The notes: generated from the letters alone by a model not told the origin. DNA of 64,000 nt from Ligustrum vulgare (GCA_963555705.1 OY743174.1:61960234-62024233); one strand, 5' to 3'. Shown: positions 44,601 through 54,015, counted from the first letter of the stretch. Program-made: numbers and translations.

Positions 44601-46306
44601 CTCACACTTGTCAAACCAGTTTCATAAATTTTGCATTTACACTTACTAACTATCCTCCATTTATATATAGTAAGTATATAGATTTCTTAACTTATTTATA
44701 TTTGGGTATTTGTGTTTAAACCTCTCTTTTGATAAAATTATTCTGATCTTTTAATATTTTGAATCTTACATATAAGTATTTGTGTTCGTCATATAAATTC
44801 AATGTAAATTTTCAGTTCAAAATTATATTGAAGTTGTATTACACATCTAATACTAAATAAACATTATTGTATAAAGTTTTTTATAAATAATCTTATTTTT
44901 TTTAGTTATTTAGTACATCTAAAAATTTCAGCTCTTTTATATTGCGTTTTATTAAATTAATGAATATTTTTATAGAAGGTTACATTTAATACGTAAATAA
45001 TTTTTTATAATGATTTGATATTTTATTGGTCTTAATATTATGGATGAATAATTTTGTTGGTGATAAAAATCTAATGTCGAATTTTCATTTTCATTTATAT
45101 CGAATATTTAATCAAGTTGTATTAAATTTTGTTATAAATAATCTTACTTTTAAGTTCTTTGTTACATATACACAATAACGTTCTTTTCTATATCAGATTA
45201 TTTATTAAAATAATTTTATTTACAAGTACATTTAATTATTATTTAATTTTTTATCGTAGAAAGTTTCATATCACATTTTTTAACATTAATGATTAACAAA
45301 TTTATTTATATTGTTTTGAAATTATATAGTTATTAATGACCTTTTATCCTAATTTTTAAGTCTAAATTTTAAAAAATAATTAACTATGTTGTGATATTAA
45401 TTGTTAAATTTTAAATCAATATTTATTATTCTTAAATTTCTATTACAATAAGTAAATTGTCTCCCAATTTACTTAACTAAAAATTGAGATGATCAATGTT
45501 ATATTATAATTTTCATCAAAAAACAACTACGTTATATAAATATTGAAAGCCTATATTACCATGAATTTGATGTATATTTGTCAATCTCACAATTTTAGTA
45601 TTTTTTTTTCCTTTTTTATGATTTTTAAATTCATTTCTTATACGTGTTGTTTTCTATTGTCAATGGTCAAAATAGTGAATCTTATCTTTTATACGCATAA
45701 TCTATATTATTAGCTTTTTTTATCAATTATTTGATTGTTCAGATTACACGGACATTGGAGATCCTACTTTTAAGTGTTCATTTTGTAAGACAATTTTTTG
45801 GTTCAAGGAAAGAGTAAATAAGCGTTATAAAACATGTCATAATTCGTAGTTCTCACTTTGTTGTGGGGTAAACACGACATGGTTTGGACGATTTTTAGTA
45901 ATATTTCAAACTAAACCATTTAAAACAGTTTGGAATTTTTTCAAACCAAACAATTTCATTTCTAAACAAAACCCAAAGAACGTGATGTTTTATAGATAAA
46001 ATTTGTGATTGAAAAAGTAGTTTGAGAAAATGTATATAATTAAAAAATAGTTTGAAAAATTTACTGTTTAATAAACTTGTTTGGGGCTAAATTAATTAAC
46101 TATGTCTCTTTCATTGTTTCTCGACCTTGAATTAGCCGACATGTCCCCTTTCGAATGTAACACCGGCTAGCCTATACAAATACATGCATATATATCTTCA
46201 TCACGATCTCAACAGAAATAAAATAAAATAAAATAAAAAATATAATGCTTTTCTATTTTCCATTTATAAATACTTGTATTTGGATATTTTAAATATCACA
46301 AGCTAG
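41641..46306. other. AT-rich intergenic region
   Basis: No gene found. It holds a SINE-like remnant (about 42135-42250), Helitron-like hairpin remnants (CTCTCGTGCGATGCACGA near 43400), four imperfect repeats of about 45 bp with the core TTTTGCATTTACACTTGTCA (44530-44645), and a family A copy (about 45985-46090). Confidence 0.45.
42135..42250 (+). mobile_element. SINE-like remnant
   Basis: A weak tRNA B-box (GTCTCAAATTCGAGTCC) and a 3' segment ending CCTCCTTTGTAATTAAA resemble the intact SINE at 46323-46428. No clear target duplication. Confidence 0.35.
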
Positions 46307-46322
46307 CAAAGGAAAACACCCC

Positions 46323-46428
46323 CTAGAATTAGGAGGCGTGCCGCAGTGGTTAGATACTCAAGTTTCCCTTAATTGATCTCGGGTTCGAATCCTCCCTCAC
46401 CTTTCCTCCCTACCACCCCCTTTGTAAT
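46323..46428 (+). mobile_element. tRNA-derived SINE with 16-bp TSD
   Basis: A 106-bp element with an A-box (TGCCGCAGTGGTTAG, about 46339) and a B-box (GGGTTCGAATCC, 46381-46392). It is flanked by the perfect 16-bp direct repeat CAAAGGAAAACACCCC (46307-46322 and 46429-46444). The A-box to B-box distance suits RNA polymerase III transcription. Confidence 0.88.
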
Positions 46429-46509
46429 CAAAGGAAAACACCCCTTGACACGAAAAATGGCATTTTTGTAACTTTCATAAAAAAAATATCTTTTCTCAAA
46501 GTATGAATT

Positions 46510-47300
46510 ATAACTTCTTGTTAATAATTTGGTATTTAAAAACATATATATTTATGTTTTTTTAAGTAAAATAAGTAGTTAAAAAATAAAGAGAAAAAAT
46601 ATTTGTGATTAAAAAGTGTTTTGAAAAATTGTCTTATAAAAAATATATTTTTAAAGACATTTGACAAAGAGAGGCTTTGTCATTCCGTGGATTTGAGTGA
46701 TTATAAATATTCACTTCATAGTAACTTTATAATCACAAGCTAGATGAAGGCTAAAGACAAAGATAAATTATTTTAGTTTAAAGAAATTTATACTTTTTGA
46801 TCTTTTTGTCCTATGTGATTTTCATCTCAATCATAGTCTATTATAGTGTCATCTGTCCAACAAGAATTGGTTAGTCTTTTTTATCTAACCTCCCGTAATT
46901 AAAATATTTTCTTTTTCAACCTTTTTTGGATAAGGTATTTTATTTATAAATAAAAAAATTATTATTTTCGATGCAAAACATACTTTTGAAAAAATAGTTT
47001 GAAAATTATATGTGGTTAAATAGTGGTTTAGAAAACGTATTTTCTTTATAAAAGTTACCAAAAAATTAGGTTCATATTTATCGCTCCAAAATACTATTTA
47101 CTTAATTGTTCATCTAATTAAAGTCGTACTTAGAGCCTGTTTGGTAACGTGAAAAATTTTATTTTTGGAAATTTTTTGATGGATGTGTGGTTTAAAAAAG
47201 TTTGAAATGTCAAAAATTGTGGGCTTGACTAAGAATGAATGGTTAAGATTGAGTTTGAAAAGTTGAGGTAAATTTTTTACCATTAACAAATGAGCTCTTA
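46510..47300. mobile_element. Cluster of MITE copies
   Basis: Family A at about 46510-46680 and 46925-47060; family B at 47132-47300 with ends AGAGCCTGTTTGGTAACG and ACAAATGAGCTCTT. No genes between them. Confidence 0.5.
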
Positions 47301-47309
47301 TATTATATA

Positions 47310-47335
47310 CTAGTGCCAACTCGTGCTTCGTACGA
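47310..47335 (-). mobile_element. Helitron-like 3' terminus, minus strand
   Basis: Read on the minus strand: hairpin CTCGT-ACGAAGC-ACGAG, then TTGGCA, then CTAG (47313-47310), followed by T. The element body would extend rightward from here. The 5' end was not found. Confidence 0.5.
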
Positions 47336-47344
47336 GAAATGTAT

Positions 47345-47854
47345 TTCAATCGATTTTTTTAACGTGATTAAAAAATGATTTTGAATTAGAATTATTATTA
47401 TTATTCTTTTTATTTATTTATTTTAACATTTCACATTTCCGAGATGTAATTGAAGTAATTGTAGATGAACGAGAACATGATTGTAGATAAATTGATTTTA
47501 AAAATTGAACCTAAGAGATTCAACATGGTATAAATAAGAAGCATATCTCGAAGCAAAATGATTTTTTCCCCTTTTGAAAGGTGATTACAAGTCTGATTCT
47601 CCCTTTAACCTTAAACATCATGGTTTTTTTTTTCTGCATAAAATATGTGATTGAAACTTGGAGAGAAAAAATGTGTGGTTAAAAAGTTGTTTGAAAAATT
47701 GTGTAAAAAAAAAAATGGTTTATAAACAATTTTTGTAATTGCTACCGAACGGCTGTAAGATATTTTGTAGAACTAAAAATCGACTTTGTAGTAGATATAT
47801 TTAAAATATATTTAAGATATTATGTAGAGTCTAGATAATGAATAATATGTGATT
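47345..47854. repeat. Left copy of a duplicated flank
   Basis: TTTTTTTAACGTGATTAAAAAATG through ATAATGAATAATATGTGA is a diverged direct copy of 62519-63005 on the other side of the retroelement array (shared landmarks: GATGAACGAGAACATGAT and GATTCAACATGGTATAAATA). A further partial copy follows at 63045-63330. The retroelement therefore inserted into a pre-existing tandem repeat of about 500 bp. Confidence 0.75.
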
Positions 47855-48191
47855 TTTTTTGTAGCGACCAAGAATTTTTACGCGATTAATAATTATTTTA
47901 ATAGAAAATCGTGTCGCTACTATTTCACCCATTTTTATTAAGTTAACGCCACGACGTATTCGTATAGCCAAGTCAAGAAATAATCGAGATCGTTCGATTT
48001 TAAATTAAATTTCGAATTTCTAAAAATATCTCCATTCTCTTGATTTAAAGTATATTAAGTCCAAGTACTTAATTCAATGTTATCCCAATATTTATTTATA
48101 CAAAAATTATTTTTATTATTGAAATTAAGAAAATATATGCAAGCATGAGAGGTTCCATTATATATAATAATTATGAGAATCTTAATTTAAT

Positions 48192-48650
48192 AAATATGGA
48201 AAAGTATATGAATGAATTATATACTCCATTATATGTAATCATGAAGAGCATAATATTTGTATAAATATGGAAAAGTATATGAATGAATTATATACTCCAT
48301 TATATGTAATCATGAAGAGCATAATATTTGTATAAATATGGAAAAGTATATGAATGAATTATAGACTCCATTATATGTAATCATGAAGAGCATAATATTT
48401 GTATAAATATGGAAAAGTATATGAATGGTTGATAAGATTCCATTATATGTAATCATGAAGAGCATAATATTTGTATAAATATGGAAAAGTATATGAATGG
48501 TTGATAAGACTCCATTATATGTAATCATGAAGAGCATAATATTTGTATAAATATGAAAAAATATATGAATGGTTGATAAGACTCCATTATATGTAATCAT
48601 GAAGAGCATAATATTTGTATAAATATGGAAAAGTATATGAATGGTGCTTT
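48192..48650 (+). repeat. 71-72-bp minisatellite in LTR1 (about 6.5 copies)
   Basis: Unit begins AAATATGGAAAAGTATATGA and includes ATGTAATCATGAAGAGCATA; starts at 48192, 48263, 48334, 48405, 48477, 48549 and 48621. The same array occurs in LTR2 (54351-54809) and LTR3 (60707-61165). It creates a spurious repetitive minus-strand open frame. Confidence 0.9.
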
Positions 48651-48872
48651 ACTTTAAGAAAAGGATGTGTTAAAATTAATAGAATTGAATGATTATGTTT
48701 ACAATATGCCAACTTTATACATCTATTTAAACCCATCTCTTTTACACACAACTCTACACATATACACTTATTTCCAATCTCTTGAAAAAATCCACAAGTA
48801 AGAGAAATTCAAGGTGGTCAAGAAAGTTTTGGTCCATTTACTACTACACTTCATTTTAATCTTTTAAAAGGT

Positions 48873-49289
48873 AAGTATATCTTATGTTTTTATGAAAAGT
48901 AAGTATGTTTTTATGAAAGGTAAATACACCTTATGTTTTTATGAAAAGTAAGTATGTTTTTATGACAAGTAAGTATATCTTATGTTTTTATGAAAAGTAA
49001 GTATGTTTTTATGAAAGGTAAATACACCTTATGTTTTTATGAAAAGTAAGTATGTTTTTATGACAAGTAAATATATCTTATGTTTTTATGAAAAGTAAGT
49101 ATGTTTTTATGAAAGGTAAATACACCTTATGTTTTTATGAAAAGTAAGTATGTTTTTATGACAAGTAAGTATATCTTATGTTTTTATGAAAAGTAAGTAT
49201 GTTTTTATGAAAGGTAAATACACCTTATGTTTTTATGAAAAGTAAGTATGTTTTTATGACAAGTAAATATATCTTATGTTTTTATGAAA
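48873..49289 (+). repeat. 98-bp minisatellite in LTR1 (about 4 copies)
   Basis: Unit begins AAGTATATCTTATGTTTTTA and ends TATGACAAGT, itself built from four related short pieces. LTR2 (55032-55645) and LTR3 (61388-62001) have about 6.3 copies, which explains the 197-bp length difference (two units plus one base). Confidence 0.9.
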
Positions 49290-49803
49290 ATGTTTGGATC
49301 ATTGCTATGAAATCAATCTCACAAGATTGTTATGGGTTCCATATGATATGTTTATGATTATGCTAAGGGGACCGGAGTTTAGTAGCGCTACACATAAGAA
49401 TTCTTGCCATTTAAGTTCGGTAAAATTCTTGTGTCTCCCTATGTTTATGAGTATTTCGATCCTATCCTATGTTATGATGAAAATGATCCATATGCTTTCA
49501 AAAGAAAATTTATGCTTGGTATACTTACTGAGATTTTATAAATCTCACTCCACGATATTTACCATTTTCAGATAATTGAAGGTTCGAGGCGGTCAACATG
49601 GAAGTGGCAAAAGTGGTTAAGATTGATGAGATAATTATGTTGAACTTTATGTAAGAAAATTATGTCTATTTTTATTCACAAATAAAATTATGGGATTCTA
49701 ATTATTCTTTTGAATAATTTTACATTTCTATTTAAGTCTCGATAATATGATATGAGTCACTTTTAGTGGCACTCGAATGGTCGAGAATTCGGGTCGTCAC
49801 AGT

Positions 49804-49816
49804 TGGTATCAGAGCC
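49804..49816 (+). promoter_or_regulatory. Primer-binding site, unit 1
   Basis: TGGTATCAGAGCC, complementary to the 3' end of plant initiator tRNA-Met, two bases after LTR1. Confidence 0.92.
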
Positions 49817-50055
49817 AAGAGTTTTAAAAACGATTCTGTAGATTTTTGAAATTTTATTTCTTAAAAAAAAAAAAAACACTATTCACGTGAACAGTAAAAC
49901 GACGTGCTATTCATGATGAACAGTGAACGAAATCACTATTCAATTAAAAAAAAAATTTGAATTTTCACATGTCAAGTATGGTTATGATTTTGAAAAGTAT
50001 GATGAAATTTGATGTGCGAATTTCAAGGACAAAATTCATTTTAAGCAAGGGAGTT

Positions 50056-51420
50056 TGTAATGTTCTGAAAATTTGATGGAATATAATTAGTTAGTGATAT
50101 GATTTTTATATTGATGTCTTTGATAAATTTCTAGAAGTTCGGGGACTAAAGGAAAATAAGATTTGACGATAAAATTTTATTTGGGTTAATTAGGCCCAAT
50201 CTTATGTAAAGATGCGAAATGATTAATAATAATTTTTTTTTTAAATATTTTAACTCATCACTCTACTATGTCACTCTCCACGTATTGACTCCTCAAACCA
50301 GGTATGTTATATGCTTTGCAAGTCATTTACGATTTTATTAAGACATGTTAAGTATGAAATATTCATATGTTATGAATCTTTAAGTGAAATATACATGTTG
50401 AGTATGATATGAATTGATAGAAGCCTAAATTTTAATTTATTCATTTTAATGTAGAATCATGAGACATAGAGGATATTGATATGAATTTTGGTTCATATTA
50501 AGCTTAGTAAGATTGACTCAATTAGAAATTAAGTTGGGTTGTAACTTTGGCCCAAAATATATGGAATAATATATTAAACAAACAAAATTGATAATGAATT
50601 GTACAATAATTTATCCCTTTATCACTACCTTTGTGTAAAAACAAGGGAAAAACTGTGGATGGTTATTAGTACTTCCTCTTCAAGTTTCAATTTACGGTTC
50701 AATAATTTATCCCTTTATCACTACCTTTGCTTAAAAGCAAGGAAAAACTGTGGATGATTATTGGTACCACTCTTCAAGTTTCAATTTTGAAAAAAAAAAA
50801 AAATATGATTTACGAATGATTTTCAAAATAATCTTTGTCGTCAAGTTTAGAAATGATGAGCCCTAAATGGACTTTGTATAATTGATTTTAGACATGGCAC
50901 TAAGTATGAGAAGTCAACAGAAAGGACTAGATAATATTTTCGAATTATTCATCGTTTAGATTAAACGAGAAATAGAAAGTCAGTTTTATGAAGTTATGAT
51001 GAGATGTTGAGATTATAAGTGATATGATTTTATTGAGATTTTTATGAGAAGAATTATGAAGTTGGAGATTTAAAGTTTAGGCTCTTAATTATTGAGAAAT
51101 AAGGACTTGATATGGTGATATTAGAAATTATGATTTGAAATTTCTATGTTGAGGAATTATGAATTGATTTTCTGGAATATTTATGATGATATTGAAGTTT
51201 GATGAAATTGTGATCAAATGTACAATTAGTTATTATTGTGAGTTATGAAGTATGCTTACGATTTGGATAAGTCCAAATTTCAAAGGAAAACTCTGCCTAG
51301 AATTTTATCGTTTGGAGTTAAGAGCATAGTATGGTATGCAATCACTAAGAGAATTGAAGTTAGACATACAAGTTCATTTACATCACAAACGAGATTTAGT
51401 AGATGATAACAGAGATATTA
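50056..51420 (+). mobile_element. Relic of another LTR inside internal region 1
   Basis: AATTTCAAGGACAAAATTCA and GCAAGGGAGTT (50024-50055) resemble a retroelement pol end and polypurine tract, and are followed by TGTAATGTTCTGAAAATTTG, a typical Ty3-type LTR start. The internal region therefore looks chimeric: the 5' leader joins the 3' end of a different element before the cargo. The right limit is uncertain. It includes a diverged repeat of about 95 bp (AATAATTTATCCCTTTATCA at about 50606 and 50700). The same sequence is at 56412-57776. Confidence 0.5.
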
Positions 51421-51525
51421 TTATTTTCTCATAAGGAGAACACACAAGAGTCACCCTAGAAAGGAAATACATGAAAACACGCAAAAGCAAAAGAAAGCAA
51501 CATGGGAAATTCCTCAAATTGAGAG

Positions 51526-51734
51526 ATGTGTTTCCGGAGTAGCCGTATCCTACCACCTCTGACCTTTTGAGGAAATAAAGAAACCTTCAAAAAGGTGTGT
51601 TTCGAGAGTAAGAATACTCCGTAATCTACCACCTGGAACCTTTGAGGTACACACAAGATTTAAACATTAAGGAAAATCCTAGGAAATTAGAGGGGTGTCT
51701 CGAGAGTAAGAATACTCCGTACTCTACCCCCACC
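51526..51734 (-). repeat. Three repeated hairpins downstream of LOG, unit 1
   Basis: Three related blocks (c 51693-51734, b 51594-51648, a 51526-51572) lie just after the LOG stop on the minus strand. Blocks b and c contain GAGTATTCTTACTC, a perfect 5-bp stem with a TTCT loop; outer arms such as GGTGG/CACC add pairing in b. Block a is a diverged copy. They would form serial stem-loops in the 3' end of the LOG transcript. Second copy at 57882-58090. Confidence 0.65.
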
Positions 51735-51745
51735 TATTCTAAGAT

Positions 51746-52399
51746 TCATAAAGTTAAGTTTACATTAACCGGACTCCATTTTCGCTTGATTCCCCTTCCT
51801 TGCGACCAATCTATCTTAACCCCTGCTGGATCTTGTATTGAGATATATGACTGCAGCTTATCCAGTAGTTCATCAATAGTAGGAGCAGAAATAAGGAGTC
51901 TTCTGGAAAATGGAGAGATGAATCCCTGTTCCACAGCATAATCAAGAAAGGTTAACAAGCCATCAAAGAAATTGTTAACATTCAGAAGCCCAATAGGCTT
52001 AGTATGGAGATCTAGTTGAGCCCACGAGGTAATGTTAAAGATTTCTTCTAAGGTACCAAAACCTCCGGGCAGGGCTATAAAGGCATCAGAACCATATAGC
52101 ATACAAGTTATGCGTTCATGGATGGATAAGGTTTGAACTTCATGCCCTCGTGTTTTTCCTGCAACATCTACCAAAGGGACAGGTATGACACCGATTACTT
52201 TTGATTTCTCTGCAAGAGCAGATTGGGAAACACAACCCATTAGACCACTGCTACCACCCCCATACACAAGAGTGATACCTTTTTCCCCCAGTTTCTTTCC
52301 AAGATCTACGGCCGCTTCTAGATAACTGAAGCCTTTCCCCACTTTTGATCCACAAAATACACAAATAGTTTTGATCTGTCGAAGTTTTGGTGCTTCCAT
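51746..52399 (-). CDS. LOG-type cytokinin-activating enzyme, unit 1 (217 aa, intronless)
   Basis: Cytokinin riboside 5'-monophosphate phosphoribohydrolase family: releases free cytokinin base from its nucleotide in one step. The fold is a single Rossmann-like domain with CVFCGS (13-18), VYGGGSSGLMG (45-55) and the hallmark PGGFGTLEE (111-119). The Arg that in the family precedes PGG is seen in HER (96), but the Lys usually following it is Ile. Length matches plant LOG proteins plus a basic tail (GRGIKRKWS, 201-209). Plant LOG genes normally have several introns; this one has none, so it is a retrocopy or was captured as cDNA. It runs antisense to the retroelement. A TATA-like box lies at 52474-52482 and serial hairpins follow the stop. 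Fully open and identical in protein to the second copy. Confidence 0.9.
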   Translation of the reverse strand: MEAPKLRQIKTICVFCGSKVGKGFSYLEAAVDLGKKLGEKGITLVYGGGSSGLMGCVSQSALAEKSKVIGVIPVPLVDVAGKTRGHEVQTLSIHERITCMLYGSDAFIALPGGFGTLEEIFNITSWAQLDLHTKPIGLLNVNNFFDGLLTFLDYAVEQGFISPFSRRLLISAPTIDELLDKLQSYISIQDPAGVKIDWSQGRGIKRKWSPVNVNLTL

Positions 52400-52473
52400 C
52401 TTTGATAGTATAGAAGAGAAAACTTACGAAGAAGATGTGATTTTGGGATGCCTGAACTATGAAATATGTTTGG

Positions 52474-52482
52474 CTATTTAAA
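52474..52482 (-). promoter_or_regulatory. TATA-like box upstream of LOG, unit 1
   Basis: TTTAAATAG on the minus strand, 75 nt upstream of the ATG, leaves room for a leader of about 40 nt. Several GTCAAAAGT motifs (reverse of W-box TTGAC) lie at 52530-52560. The second copy is at 58830-58838. Confidence 0.5.
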
Positions 52483-52590
52483 GCCGGAAAAACTTACTGT
52501 TTTTCATTAATTCTGAAAAAGTAAAGATTTACTTTTGACAAAATCGGCCAACTTTTGACTGTTTTACCAAAGATATCACCTTTCGGTGAT

Positions 52591-52680
52591 TTATTTCCAG
52601 CTTTATCAAACCTCGAGAAAGGAAAATATATTTATTTCCAGCTTTATCAAAACTCGAGAAAGGAAAATATATTTTATTTC
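52591..52680. repeat. 41-bp direct repeats between the two cargo genes, unit 1
   Basis: Two copies and a third start (52591, 52632 and 52674) of TTATTTCCAGCTTTATCAAA, each ending in GAGAAAGGAAAATATAT. TATTTCC and GGAAAATA also form inverted arms. On the minus strand they supply AATAAA signals (GGAAATAAAAT) 60-70 nt after the cysteine-rich gene and may be its polyadenylation region. Repeated at 58947-59036. Confidence 0.65.
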
Positions 52681-52736
52681 CAAAACGCGTGAAATAAAAC
52701 AGCAAAATATTTTAAATGTGTATCAAGAGATTTACC

Positions 52737-53288
52737 TTATATCATTGATGAACTGCCAGAAGCCTCATTTTGTAAAACAGACTGGCAAACAGGATCTTTT
52801 GCTATTATATTTTGGAGACTATAACGATTTTTGTCCCCGTTAAACTGAGCGTATAAGGAGAAAAGTTCACGTTGCACATAACCACTTGGGTGCGTCTCAA
52901 GAGTCAGTCGAATATCATCCAAAGACTCCTTACTCAGTCCACCCTTTATGAATTTGATTTTATCATCCCGATTAGTAGAAGAATATCCTACTGTTTTGCA
53001 ACGAGTATCACAGTTCCAACGAGCACATTTGTAGCAACCATTCAGCCTTTTTGCTCTTCGTTTCTTTGCGAATGTGCTTTTGCCTAAACCAGGCATGTGC
53101 TTTGGAAATGTCATAGGTAATTCACCAGATAGTCGAACCTTTGCTTCGATCAACCAGCGAACATCTTCTGAAACACCATGAGCCATCAGCAACCTCAATC
53201 TTTCGAGTCTTATTCGATAAATTTTCCTCAGATCATTCATTGGAAGACTGGAATAATACTTGCGAATGTTTGTAAGAATGATATCCAT
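52737..53288 (-). CDS. Cysteine-rich protein resembling carlavirus nucleic-acid-binding proteins, unit 1 (183 aa)
   Basis: Intronless, fully open, antisense to the retroelement and upstream of LOG on the same strand (337 bp apart). Residues 1-60 are helical and charged. A Gly/Ser-Lys lead-in plus basic arm (FAKKRRAKRLNG, 73-84) runs directly into a Cys4 cluster (C85, C88, C93, C97: CYKCARWNCDTRC). This basic-arm-plus-Cys4 layout is the hallmark of the small nucleic-acid-binding proteins of carlaviruses and related flexiviruses, some of which suppress silencing or act in the nucleus. The spacing between Cys pairs is shorter here than usual, and the C-terminal 85 residues (119-183) are not familiar. 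Possible origins: an endogenised viral gene, or a host zinc-ribbon protein that converged. No disabling change is seen and both copies encode the same protein. Confidence 0.6.
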   Translation of the reverse strand: MDIILTNIRKYYSSLPMNDLRKIYRIRLERLRLLMAHGVSEDVRWLIEAKVRLSGELPMTFPKHMPGLGKSTFAKKRRAKRLNGCYKCARWNCDTRCKTVGYSSTNRDDKIKFIKGGLSKESLDDIRLTLETHPSGYVQRELFSLYAQFNGDKNRYSLQNIIAKDPVCQSVLQNEASGSSSMI

Positions 53289-53321
53289 GTTTTGATGGAT
53301 CTAACCTCTTCCCAGCATGAA

Positions 53322-53330
53322 CTATTTAAA
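53322..53330 (-). promoter_or_regulatory. TATA-like box upstream of the cysteine-rich gene, unit 1
   Basis: TTTAAATAG, the same string as upstream of LOG, but only 34 nt before the ATG. That would leave almost no leader, so it is less convincing as a TATA box. Second copy at 59678-59686. Confidence 0.35.
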
Positions 53331-53814
53331 AGCATTAAGGATCGGAGGAAATCCGCGTGATATTGATTCCAGCAAGAAAGCGCGGAATAGAATAATGGAA
53401 AAGAGGGAACAAGAGTTATGCGCCGTTTACTTTCTTGATAAAAGGAAGATTTGATGATGACGGGATTTGAGATATGGAATATTTTCTTGGATTTTGGTTA
53501 CAAATATTGGAAAGATAAACTGATGATTATGTTGATATGTGAATAACATGTTTGGGTATATTACATAGAGAATATTCAGGTAATCGTTTTAATTATTTTG
53601 GGATATTTGGTGATAAGAAGAAATGACAAATTATTATGGTATGATATGTTAGTAAAGATTTATTGAAATTTTAGAGATATTAATACGAATATTTGAGGTT
53701 ACATGATACGATGATAAGTGACAGGTTACATGAGTACTACAAGATATGATGAAATATCACATACGATTGGAAAATTTCATTTTGATTCAGAAGAATTTAT
53801 GAGTAGACATATGT

Positions 53815-54015
53815 CTATTATTGATAGAAAAGTTCATGTCTTAAGAAAACAAATTGATGCATTTAGTCAAAGTCCAGTGGGTTAAATATGGTTGGGTTAA
53901 ATATGGTAGCGATGATGCTACATAAGAAGAAGAAGAAGAGATTCTGATTAAGTGTTCAGAAATCATAAGATCAAGTAAGTTTAATTTCGAGGACGAAATT
54001 ATTTTAAGGGGGTAA
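53815..54015 (+). pseudogene. Chromodomain tail of a lost Ty3 polyprotein, unit 1
   Basis: Translation around 53817 gives IIDRKVHVLRK. A shifted frame from 53866 gives VKVQWVKYG, then one stop, then KFNFEDEIILRG ending at TAA (54013-54015), next to the polypurine tract. This matches the C-terminal chromodomain end of chromovirus polyproteins. One frameshift and a stop show decay. Same in unit 2 at 60171-60371. Confidence 0.7.

Larger units (their letters stand above)
47860..49801 (+). repeat. LTR1 (1942 bp)
   Basis: TGTAGCGACCAAGAATTTTT ... AATTCGGGTCGTCACA. Nearly identical to LTR2 and LTR3 except that it holds about four rather than six copies of the 98-bp minisatellite, plus a few single-base changes (for example one T missing near 49660). 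Confidence 0.92.

Noticed and set aside
46323..46428. Functional nuclear tRNA gene
   Set aside because: A and B boxes are present but no cloverleaf closes, and the 16-bp TSD marks it as a SINE.
48310..48609. 99-codon minus-strand frame with a repeated MLFMITYNG pattern (also at 54469 and 60825)
   Set aside because: It is only the translation of the 71-72-bp LTR minisatellite; a repeat length not divisible by 3 in part of the array and no start context argue against a gene.
48192..49289. Regular repeats considered as a CRISPR array
   Set aside because: Tandem minisatellites without unique spacers, inside eukaryotic LTRs.
49294..49575. 93-codon plus-strand frame in each LTR (also at 55649 and 62005)
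   Set aside because: It lies in the LTR next to the minisatellite, shows no domain, and is preserved only because the LTR copies are young.
51642..51941. 99-codon plus-strand frame over the LOG 3' end
   Set aside because: Shadow of the LOG gene on the opposite strand.
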